Shown here: piece by piece, positions 1 through 7,051 of the stretch
How the letters are laid out: each line of letters begins with the position of its first letter
Numbering within the stretch: position 1 is the stretch's first letter
From: Neptunomonas sp.
GTDB lineage: Bacteria > Pseudomonadota > Gammaproteobacteria > Pseudomonadales > Balneatricaceae
Length of the DNA: 64,000 bases
Assembly (NCBI RefSeq): GCF_016744175.1
Contig: NZ_JADGEV010000012.1
Location: 1-64,000, forward strand
Direction of reading: 5' to 3'
The notes under the pieces: generated by a model
Seen by the model: only the letters and a program-made list of their open reading frames with translations
What the model was told of the DNA's origin: nothing
The model's database searches: none
Position numbers and translations under genes: made by a program

Positions 1-876
1 GTTATCTCGCACGCTTAAAAAAGAACCCGTACAAGGGGATTTGAAGTGTTCCACTTTGCCATTCTGGATTTTAGAGAACATGATGTTATTACTAATCAGT
101 ACATAATCTTGATAAGCCACCATATCAATATGAAAAATTTCGAAATTATCTTCCCAAATTACTTTCCACCGATCGCCTTTACCTTGGAATATTTTTCCGC
201 CTTTTTCATCTTTACCAAAAATATAGACCCAGCCATCGGGGCCACAGCAGATGCCGTAGGTATCTAGTTCACGATAACCTAAATCTCTCAAATTGGTTTC
301 ATTCCAGATGCCGGCTTCTTGATACAGAACTATGCCTTCATTATCTAATAAGTAAAAATCCTGTGGCGTGAAGGCATCAAAATCTATGAGTAAATATTTT
401 CTGGGTCCAGAAGAAGCACGGTTATCTTCCTGCAACGACTCTGGTAGGTCTATCCTTTCCCAAGTGTTATTCTCACTATTACGCCAATAAACATAGCCCC
501 CATTCATGATGTAGAGCTTTTCCCATAAGGTTTTCATTTTTTCCATGGCCGGGACATCATCCTTGCCATAATCACCTAATGAAGCGTTTCCATTGGTATC
601 AGTGAGCATTAAGCGATTATATGGTTCACCTTCTACAGCCAACGCAGGAACAGGTCTAAAGTTATAATGACGCTCGCATATAACACTCTGATCACCACCA
701 AGCACTTCGGGGCCCCAACTGATTAAACGCCACTCTTCATCATCAATATGACCGTCTTCATCTTCTTCTGGGGGCTCATCCTGTACCGCTAATACATAAG
801 CAATTTGTTTACTTTTGATGGCACAGTCAACGATATAAAAGCCGTCTAAGTACTCAGCCCATTCTGATTTTTTCAT
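1..876 (-). CDS. Partial gene downstream of the nuclease effector; candidate immunity protein
   Basis: An open frame runs from an ATG at 876 down to base 1 with no stop (292 codons), so the 3' end lies outside the window. I do not recognise the family. The protein starts MKKSEWAEYLDGFYIVDCAI, has no signal peptide or membrane segment, and is rich in Trp, Tyr, Gly and Asp. Several short segments of the type WxxI/VYIFG/YVYW recur, which suggests a repeated beta-sheet or propeller-like cytoplasmic protein. It starts 18 bases after the stop of the PAAR/GHH nuclease gene, in the same direction. T6SS toxins are normally followed by their immunity gene, and a cytoplasmic protein suits a DNase. The immunity role is inferred from position only. 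Confidence 0.6.
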   Translation of the reverse strand, partial: MKKSEWAEYLDGFYIVDCAIKSKQIAYVLAVQDEPPEEDEDGHIDDEEWRLISWGPEVLGGDQSVICERHYNFRPVPALAVEGEPYNRLMLTDTNGNASLGDYGKDDVPAMEKMKTLWEKLYIMNGGYVYWRNSENNTWERIDLPESLQEDNRASSGPRKYLLIDFDAFTPQDFYLLDNEGIVLYQEAGIWNETNLRDLGYRELDTYGICCGPDGWVYIFGKDEKGGKIFQGKGDRWKVIWEDNFEIFHIDMVAYQDYVLISNNIMFSKIQNGKVEHFKSPCTGSFLSVRDN

Positions 877-894
877 GTTATACCTATAATTACT

Positions 895-2400
895 TTATAG
901 ACGGTTAGGACCATCTGGCTTGTATACAGCTCTTGTTTTATGATCCGACAAAGGTACCTTATCGACTGAGCCGCAGAGCTTATCGTAATAATCTTCTATC
1001 TGTGCGACTAAGCACTTCTTATCACATCCAGAGGCAGGAAAGGTATTCTTAATTGATGCAGCTGCCATATCAGTCGCTTTGTCCATTGATATATCTGGCT
1101 GTAACACTTTACGAGGCACACTATCAATATCCATTAACTTATCTTTTTTTAGAAGCTTATCAAGGTTATCGTGCATTCCTTGGTGCGAACCGCCCTGATT
1201 ATGGCTTCGCCCTTCTGTACAAATAGATAAACCAGCGCCCTTGGTATACCTTACGCAGCTCGACTTTTTCATCCAGGTATCAGGTATAACATGATGGGGA
1301 GTTTGACCTGGGCAGCATCCCTTGCTCTCTTTTAAATTTTTGCTTTTCGTTGAAGACGTATCTTCGTAAGGTTGTAGATTACAACGCTTAGCCCGAATAC
1401 ATGGATTCATATTTGCCCACAGCGTGACTAAATCCATCAAGTCCTTTTCATCGATGTCACCGCTTTTAAGCTTATCCCACCACTCTTTACCTTGACCTGT
1501 TGCAAGCTTTTTATAGTCTTCTAGCAGTTTTTCAAAGTCTTGAGATAAATCTTGCATAGAATTTACAAATTGGCTGGCGTCATACCCCAACATCGCCGCA
1601 TTAGCTCCCGCCCATACCCAACCAGCAACGGGGATCCATGCTCCAGCAGCTGCTTTAACTACAGTCTTAGCCGTTGTCTTAAGTATGAATTTCTCTACTG
1701 CTTCTTCAATTACCGGCTGCAAAATACTACGAGCAGCTTCAGGCCCAGATCCTAGCAATGCTTCTATATCAGCAAGATTAGCCTGCAAATCTTCTTTTAG
1801 GTTACCGATATTTTCTTTACTAGGCTTAAACATTAAGCCATCACAATGAGCTTCTTTCCAATTAGATGCTTTATCAGTTTTTCCGCCTTTGCGCTTTTTG
1901 TTATAGCGTTTGCGGTCTTTTTCTACTTGACATTTTTTATCAACTTTTTTCTCATGCTTTTCACATGGATGCTTTTTAAGCCAATAATCTTTATAAATCC
2001 AATACCCCGTATTAGGAGGGTTACTATGGTTGTGCGTCATCGAATCCAGATGTCGGCATGCGTTGTAGCCTTCGACAAACACATCCGGTGACCAGTTTAC
2101 AAAGTGTGCGCCGCCGGTAATGACATGCGTGACAATACCCATACCGACTTTATCCGTGGCGTTCTCGTTACCGGTCGAGTTAGCAAAGTAGGATTTATCC
2201 TTTTGCGCTACTGGCAAGTGGCTGATAAATACGCTGACGCTGGCATTGGTTAATTGAGAAGCATAGGCGATATTTTTATAAGGTTTAGGGATACCTTTAC
2301 CGGGGCTGTGGCATATATCAACCAATTGTAGGCTAGATTTTCCGTCATAAGCCTTAGCGGCATACGACATATCATTGGCAAAAACAGTGGCTTTACTCAT
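895..2400 (-). CDS. T6SS effector: PAAR-like (DUF4150) domain plus C-terminal GHH/HNH nuclease
   Basis: A 501-aa protein in three parts. Residues about 1-140 match the PAAR-like DUF4150 type that caps the VgrG spike: a Lys/Pro-rich start, then a glycine-rich stretch ending in VTHVITGGAHFVNWSPDV. Residues about 243-272 are hydrophobic (AAAGAWIPVAGWVWAGANAA) and may be a membrane or translocation segment. The C-terminus carries TPHHVIP (H369, H370) and GGSHQGMH (H406, H410) with several Cys residues. This is the signature of the Tox-GHH2 group of the HNH/EndoVII superfamily, the type found in the Pseudomonas DNase effector Tse7. Likely role: a DNase delivered on the VgrG encoded 13 bases upstream. 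Activity is inferred from motifs. The gene downstream (1-876) is the candidate immunity gene. Confidence 0.85.
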   Translation of the reverse strand: MSKATVFANDMSYAAKAYDGKSSLQLVDICHSPGKGIPKPYKNIAYASQLTNASVSVFISHLPVAQKDKSYFANSTGNENATDKVGMGIVTHVITGGAHFVNWSPDVFVEGYNACRHLDSMTHNHSNPPNTGYWIYKDYWLKKHPCEKHEKKVDKKCQVEKDRKRYNKKRKGGKTDKASNWKEAHCDGLMFKPSKENIGNLKEDLQANLADIEALLGSGPEAARSILQPVIEEAVEKFILKTTAKTVVKAAAGAWIPVAGWVWAGANAAMLGYDASQFVNSMQDLSQDFEKLLEDYKKLATGQGKEWWDKLKSGDIDEKDLMDLVTLWANMNPCIRAKRCNLQPYEDTSSTKSKNLKESKGCCPGQTPHHVIPDTWMKKSSCVRYTKGAGLSICTEGRSHNQGGSHQGMHDNLDKLLKKDKLMDIDSVPRKVLQPDISMDKATDMAAASIKNTFPASGCDKKCLVAQIEDYYDKLCGSVDKVPLSDHKTRAVYKPDGPNRL

Positions 2401-2413
2401 ACTTTTCTACTGA

Positions 2414-4609
2414 TCAGTTATTGTGAATGTTTTTGCCTTGAAGAGTGATATCTCCAGCGGCTTCAAGATTGATTTCCCCTGATGCCGATAAATTAATATC
2501 CACTCCACTAATATCGATGGTGCCATCCGCTTTCATGACGATTGAAGATTTACCCACGGTAATACGCAGCTCTTCACCCACATTGATGTCCATCTGTTTA
2601 CCCACCGAGAGGCTTTCTGTTTCGCCTACGTTGGTGGTGCGCGTCATGCCCACTGTGTTGGTCTGCATCATACCTACGGTATTCTGCTGGGCTACACCGA
2701 CTGTATTAGTTTCGTTTATGCCTACGCTATGCACGCGCACCATGCCGACGGTTTTGATTTCCGATATGCCGACGGTATGCATTCGGTTGGTGCCAACAGT
2801 GATTTTCTCATTACTGCCCACCGTCTCTGTGCGGTTGGCACCGATGGTGATTTTCTCGTTAACGCCCACTTGCTCTGTGCGATTCACACCGATGGTGATT
2901 TTTTCATTATTGCCGACTTTTTCGGTACGGTTTACACCGATGGTGATTTTTTCGTTGTTATCAACGGTTTCGGTGCGGTCGTGATGTACAACAACGGTTT
3001 CGTCATTGTCGATGGTTTTGCTGCGGTCGTGCCCTACCCAGTGTGATTCGTCATTTTCAACTTCGATGCGCTGGTCTTTCTCTGCATGTAGCCAGACCTC
3101 TTCTTCGCCCATTTTATCTTCAAAACGTAGGGCATTGGCGGTGCTGCCGGAACCGTCTTTTGTTGAGCGCGTTAAAATCCCACTTTGGGTTTTGTTAGCG
3201 GGTAACTCATACGGTGGCATCTGCTCGGCATTGTAAACACGGCCGGTAATGATGGGCCTGTCTGGGTCGCCGTCCATGAAGTCGACGATGACTTCTTGGC
3301 CGATGCGTGGCAGGTAGATATTACCCCAGTTTTTACCTGCCCAGCTGTGTGTAACACGTACCCAACATGAGCTGTTTTCGTTGTAGGCGCCGTATCTATC
3401 CCATGGAAATTGAACTTTAACGCGGCCGTATTCGTCGGTGTAAATTTCTTCTGAGGCGGGGCCCACAACGATGGCGTTCTGCGGCCCTTGCATACGCGGC
3501 CAGCCAGTAACAGTGGGTGGCCGGTAAATAGTTGCAGAGGCGATACAGCGAAATACGTTGCTGTATTCTTTGTCTTCTTCATCATTAATGGTGTAGGAGT
3601 AATCTTGTGCTTTATGGTGTACACCTAACAGTATGTATTCACCGGTTTCTGCCGGAGCGTCTTCATGGCGTTGCAAGCTGAAGGTATGCCCTGCGGTAAA
3701 GGTACGACAGCCCCCTTCTCCACTGATTACATCATGCGCGGCTTCGTCTGCTTCTACACGTAAGCGTGTGAGTTGGTCTCCGAGCCCTTTGTCTTCGTAG
3801 CGGCCGGGGTAGATAAAGTGCTCATACTTACCAACGCCGGGCACTACCATACTGGCCGCCACTGTGCTTTGTAAGCGGTTACTCGGCTTTTTAAAGTCGT
3901 AGTCGCGGTGCGCGTATTGGCCTGTTTTAAATTCAAAGCTGTGATACCAATTGTGTACCGTATGTTCGCTTAAGGTACCGGCACTGTAGCTAATAGCTTG
4001 CTCTTCGCAGGCACCGTAACCGCCGACATGATCACTTACAATGAGGGTGTGCTTACCACTTTCTTGTTTGAAGTAATAATAGATGCCTTCTTCTTCAAAA
4101 AGGCGTGATATAAAGTTGAAATCACTTTCTTTATATTGAACGCAGTAATCTCTTGCTGGGTGCTGGCCGACTAAGCGAAATTGAAAATCTGTAAAGCCAT
4201 TTTCGCTAAAGATGGATGCAGCAATTTCTTGTACGTTTTTAAATTGGAAAATTTTACAGTCACTGGTTTGGGTTAAAAACCATAACCAAGGGACGACAAC
4301 AGCAGAGTAACAACGCAAGTCTTGTAAATGCCGGCCTTCCTGGCGAAAGCTTTTTACAAAACCATTGATGTAGCGGTGGGTACCAGGAAGAAACAAGGCC
4401 GTTTCGTCAGTCGAGGCAATTTTAAGCGTGACATTTTTGCCAACTATTTCTGCCGGCGCAATGTTTTTACGCAAAGAGTACGCTTCAATCTCGATGTTAT
4501 ACAACGAAGAGACCGCATCCTCACCTTCTAGCCGCGTGAGTAGGAGGACATCCTCACCTAACGGGCTATCAATTGCTAACAAACGACTTTGCTGTTTGAA
4601 ATCAGCCAT
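2414..4609 (-). CDS. vgrG: Type VI secretion spike protein VgrG (TssI)
   Basis: Forms the trimeric tip of the T6SS tube. The N-terminal half has the gp27/gp44-like fold (SPLGEDVLLL at the start, later RYYCVQ-like and EEGIYYYF segments). The gp5 OB-fold region reads DEYGRVKVQFPWDRYG and PRIGQEVIVDFMDGDPDRP. After it come about 11 imperfect repeats of the type TVGxNEKITIGxNRTE, which form the beta-helix needle. The end is a short DUF2345-like tail (SASGEINLEAAGDITLQG). I chose the ATG at 4609 because AAGGAAG lies just upstream and the protein then begins in the usual way; an in-frame ATG at 4699 would add 30 residues without family resemblance. There is no extra C-terminal toxin domain, so effectors are probably loaded through the downstream PAAR-like protein. 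Confidence 0.95.
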   Translation of the reverse strand: MADFKQQSRLLAIDSPLGEDVLLLTRLEGEDAVSSLYNIEIEAYSLRKNIAPAEIVGKNVTLKIASTDETALFLPGTHRYINGFVKSFRQEGRHLQDLRCYSAVVVPWLWFLTQTSDCKIFQFKNVQEIAASIFSENGFTDFQFRLVGQHPARDYCVQYKESDFNFISRLFEEEGIYYYFKQESGKHTLIVSDHVGGYGACEEQAISYSAGTLSEHTVHNWYHSFEFKTGQYAHRDYDFKKPSNRLQSTVAASMVVPGVGKYEHFIYPGRYEDKGLGDQLTRLRVEADEAAHDVISGEGGCRTFTAGHTFSLQRHEDAPAETGEYILLGVHHKAQDYSYTINDEEDKEYSNVFRCIASATIYRPPTVTGWPRMQGPQNAIVVGPASEEIYTDEYGRVKVQFPWDRYGAYNENSSCWVRVTHSWAGKNWGNIYLPRIGQEVIVDFMDGDPDRPIITGRVYNAEQMPPYELPANKTQSGILTRSTKDGSGSTANALRFEDKMGEEEVWLHAEKDQRIEVENDESHWVGHDRSKTIDNDETVVVHHDRTETVDNNEKITIGVNRTEKVGNNEKITIGVNRTEQVGVNEKITIGANRTETVGSNEKITVGTNRMHTVGISEIKTVGMVRVHSVGINETNTVGVAQQNTVGMMQTNTVGMTRTTNVGETESLSVGKQMDINVGEELRITVGKSSIVMKADGTIDISGVDINLSASGEINLEAAGDITLQGKNIHNN
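2555..3035 (-). repeat. Tandem repeats encoding the VgrG beta-helix needle
   Basis: The DNA repeats a unit of roughly 48 bases, most clearly between 2790 and 3010, where GTGATTTTCTCGTT-like and GTGCGGTT-like words recur. The translation is a ladder of short TVGxNE / ITIGxNRTE turns inside VgrG. This follows from the protein fold and is not a mobile element. Confidence 0.8.
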
Positions 4610-4714
4610 ATACTTCCTTGTGCTTCCATTTTTATAGGCACTTGTTGATGCCTTAATTAGCATTAGTTTGATATCCGCATAGTCTATATGCGGCGCCAAA
4701 CGTTTACTGAATCA

Positions 4715-5134
4715 CTATTGCCCGGGACATATCAGGCTTTTACGATCTGCTTCCCAGCCTTTTTCACTTTTTGCCGCTCGAAACTGTAGGCCATACTTCC
4801 ACGGTGCTTCGTCATCTATCACTGCAAAGTTGATATTAATGCGGGCAGCATCGGTTACATGATGGCTATGCGCCTTAATGCTGACGTTTTCAGATTCGGC
4901 CAATACAGTGAGATAATGGCTGATGATATCTTGGGCTGTACGGCTGTTTTCTCGCCCTGCCGATTGGCACGAGCTATTGGATGTTATGTCTACATCACTC
5001 AGCTGCATCATGAGATCAAAAGCTTCTGCTTTTGTTGGCAATGCTTCATGAGCAACAGCACTGTGCGCCAAAAACATAAAACTCACTGCACACAACCATC
5101 GTTTAGCTGATGAGTGTGCCATAAAAAACTGCAT
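4715..5134 (-). CDS. Secreted small protein; candidate periplasmic immunity protein
   Basis: A 139-aa protein with a clear Sec signal peptide: basic start, hydrophobic WLCAVSFMFLAHS, cleavage after AVA near residue 28. The mature part is about 111 residues with two cysteines (C56 and C136) that could form a disulfide. I do not recognise a family. The start overlaps the end of the upstream gene (5103-5567) by 32 bases, and GGAG about 10 bases before the ATG at 5134 supports this start. Position and export fit an immunity protein that protects the periplasm against the peptidoglycan-type effector encoded just upstream, as in known Tae/Tai pairs. The role is inferred; the signal peptide is seen. 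Confidence 0.7.
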   Translation of the reverse strand: MQFFMAHSSAKRWLCAVSFMFLAHSAVAHEALPTKAEAFDLMMQLSDVDITSNSSCQSAGRENSRTAQDIISHYLTVLAESENVSIKAHSHHVTDAARININFAVIDDEAPWKYGLQFRAAKSEKGWEADRKSLICPGQ

Positions 5135-5567
5135 AGCCTGCTCCCATATAATGTCTCGAAAACTGAGCCGGTGTTTGTCTCACTACTTGGTCTTGAGAAT
5201 TAGAGTAGTGATAAATGAAACCATCAGCAAACACGCCAATATGTTTGCGCGGCACGTTCGACATGACCTTACGTGCCAAGTTAACGTTGCCTTCTTTTGT
5301 AATAAACGCTAAGCATGTTTTCAAGCTCTTGGGCTTGTCGCTCCAAACACCGACAATAGGGCAACGAGCAAAGATTTCTTGCACGCGAATATTGGCACCT
5401 TCTCCCGGTAGCTGTGTTTGGTTGCCGCATTGATAGCCAAACTGGTAACCCATTATGTGCGATACAAAATGCGCACAATGATTGAGGTTATCGGCTGTCA
5501 TTTGTTGTGAGCAATGGGTGGAGATATGTGTACCCATAGCGCCTTCAAGTAGATCCTTAGTCGTCAT
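5103..5567 (-). CDS. Candidate T6SS peptidoglycan amidase effector (papain/NlpC-P60-like)
   Basis: A small protein of 154 aa without signal peptide or membrane segment, encoded between hcp and a secreted protein. Numbering is from a TTG one codon upstream of the preferred ATG. It shows HCAHFVSHIMG with Cys32 at the start of a helix, and RKHIGVFADGFIYHYSNS with His110 followed by a hydrophobic strand. A Cys in an N-terminal helix and a His opening a beta strand is the arrangement of papain-like NlpC/P60/CHAP amidases, which T6SS Tae effectors share. Small amidase effectors often travel in the Hcp lumen, and hcp is the next gene upstream. I chose the ATG at 5567, with AGGGA about 10 bases before it. 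I do not recognise a specific Tae family. A non-enzymatic protein cannot be excluded. Confidence 0.6.
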   Translation of the reverse strand: MTTKDLLEGAMGTHISTHCSQQMTADNLNHCAHFVSHIMGYQFGYQCGNQTQLPGEGANIRVQEIFARCPIVGVWSDKPKSLKTCLAFITKEGNVNLARKVMSNVPRKHIGVFADGFIYHYSNSQDQVVRQTPAQFSRHYMGAGYAVFYGTLIS

Positions 5568-5629
5568 CAACTTTCATCCCTGTTATGAAAAAAAGCGCAA
5601 CGAAATATCGCTGCGCCTTAGTGGTGCTA

Positions 5630-6106
5630 TTACAGACGTACGCCTGTAGCAACATCGTAACCTGCAGGCACGCTGCCTTCTGGCTGGTGCTGCTCGTTCC
5701 ATGTAGTGTATTTCATTTCAACTTTAGTAAAGTTCAAAGAAATAGCTTCTACAGGACGGTCGCCATTGCTCATTACGTTGTAACCACTGATTAGCGTATT
5801 TGTCAGCGTATATTCCATGTACGTTTCGATGCCTGATGAGCTCGTCTGTACCATATGGATTTTTGCTGTTTTACCTTGGCCTACGCAAGATTCAGCAAAT
5901 AATACGGGAGATGTTTTATCCATTTTAGTGGTTAGCGTAATCTCGCCTACCACTGGGTTTGTGGATTCACGATCTTTACCCTGACCTGGTTTTGTACTCA
6001 GGCTGCGCGTAACACTCCAGTCCATTGAGTCACACTCTACCCAGTTTTCGTGGCCAGATGCGGTTACGTCTCCGTCGATGCCGTCAATTTTTAAATAAAT
6101 CGCCAT
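5630..6106 (-). CDS. hcp: T6SS tube protein Hcp (TssD)
   Basis: A 158-aa Hcp that stacks as hexameric rings to form the inner tube and can chaperone small effectors. The start MAIYLKIDGIDGDVTASGHENWVECDSMDWS (shown here only as family recognition of its first segment, MAIYLKIDGIDG) and the central GEITLTTKMDKTSP and KIHMVQTS segments are typical, and the length matches the family. An AAGGAAG lies upstream of the ATG. The gene is set apart from the structural operon by 297 bases, so it probably has its own promoter, as expected for the most abundant component. It heads a cassette of amidase-like effector, secreted protein, vgrG and PAAR effector. Confidence 0.96.
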   Translation of the reverse strand: MAIYLKIDGIDGDVTASGHENWVECDSMDWSVTRSLSTKPGQGKDRESTNPVVGEITLTTKMDKTSPVLFAESCVGQGKTAKIHMVQTSSSGIETYMEYTLTNTLISGYNVMSNGDRPVEAISLNFTKVEMKYTTWNEQHQPEGSVPAGYDVATGVRL

Positions 6107-6403
6107 GAATTTACACTTCCTTTTTTTGACAAAAATACATTACAGGGGACATCCCTGTACGTTAAAAACCTTTAGCTACTCTCGTTATAGAGCGTATCTA
6201 AAGAGTATTCTCCAGTTAATGCATGAATCGTCTGCCTGAGCTACATCCAAAAAATAGGCAAGAGAAGGGTATCTGAGTTTGCACATACCAAAGCATGTGG
6301 AACAACAGGGGGAAGACATCCTTTTCTTACTATCATTTTGAGCGGGCTAACACACACGCAATAATAGGTGATCCTGGTTCATAATAATCAACAACACGTC
6401 TAG
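6107..6403. promoter_or_regulatory. Leader/promoter region of hcp, with a hairpin in the leader
   Basis: No gene is seen in these 297 bases. They separate the T6SS structural operon from hcp. A 7-base stem TACAGGG/CCCTGTA with a 5-base loop lies at 6141-6159, about 35 bases before the hcp start codon and upstream of its AAGGAAG site, so it would be in the hcp 5' leader. A TATAAC at about 6183-6188 (minus strand) could be a -10 element, but I see no convincing -35. A promoter here is inferred from the gap and from the need for high Hcp levels. Confidence 0.4.
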
Positions 6404-7051
6404 CTATTTTTCAGTAAATAGCTGTGCTACCAAAGCGCCTTCTTGCCCGCAGTTCTTTCCTGCTGTACAGAAGCCACTGTTATATATGTATTTATCAAAC
6501 CATTTTACTTCACGCTTGCTGAATGCATGATGTTTGTTAGTTGACTGGTTAATATGACTAATAAAGTAGCCACCCGCAGCAGACAAGAACATACGACCTC
6601 GTTCAATCTGATAACTACTTTCTTGCTCGTTTAATTTACAACTCGTCCACCAATTAACACGCGTCACCCCATCACTGTTACGTACTTTGCCTAGGTTAAC
6701 AGTGAATTTGGCACACGCTGATGTCAGTTGTGTTTCAAGTATTGTATTCAAAAATTCTTTTGGTTTATTAACACCCAGCTCAGACAAAACAGCCGGATAA
6801 TAATCGGCTAAGTACGTTTGAAGACGTATGATTTTTGTCTCCGTCGCGTTTTTCCCGACCTGAATCTGAGGAGAAAAAGTTGCACTTCCTCCTTGCAGGA
6901 CAGGGTTTACTTGATGCTCTACCACCGCGTAATTATCAGGCAAAGCAAAACGAAAATTTTGTGCACCCGGCGCTATATCGGCAGCCATGACACCTTGGCT
7001 ATTGAAAAGAATAGCGATAACAAATGTGAGCAATGATTTAGGTTTAAGCAT
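6404..7051 (-). CDS. Secreted protein of unknown function at the end of the T6SS core operon
   Basis: A protein of about 215 aa with a signal peptide (MLKPKSLLTFVIAILF followed by NSQGVMA, cleavage near residue 24). The mature part has four or more cysteines, including CTAGKNC near the end and a paired C...WWTSC, so disulfides are likely in the periplasm. I do not recognise the family. The gene overlaps the end of clpV, which shows translational coupling. The ATG at 7051 has AGG about 9 bases upstream and gives a normal signal peptide; the ATG at 7060 is also in frame but has AGG touching it. It may be a periplasmic accessory factor or an orphan immunity protein; both are guesses. Confidence 0.7.
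   Translation of the reverse strand: MLKPKSLLTFVIAILFNSQGVMAADIAPGAQNFRFALPDNYAVVEHQVNPVLQGGSATFSPQIQVGKNATETKIIRLQTYLADYYPAVLSELGVNKPKEFLNTILETQLTSACAKFTVNLGKVRNSDGVTRVNWWTSCKLNEQESSYQIERGRMFLSAAGGYFISHINQSTNKHHAFSKREVKWFDKYIYNSGFCTAGKNCGQEGALVAQLFTEK

Noticed and set aside
2445..2984. A 179-codon plus-strand frame opposite vgrG, with repeated PTV-like words
   Set aside because: It mirrors the beta-helix repeats of VgrG on the other strand and has no ribosome site or family resemblance.
3172..3624. A 150-codon minus-strand frame inside vgrG in another phase
   Set aside because: It lies wholly inside a clear VgrG coding region and looks like no known protein.
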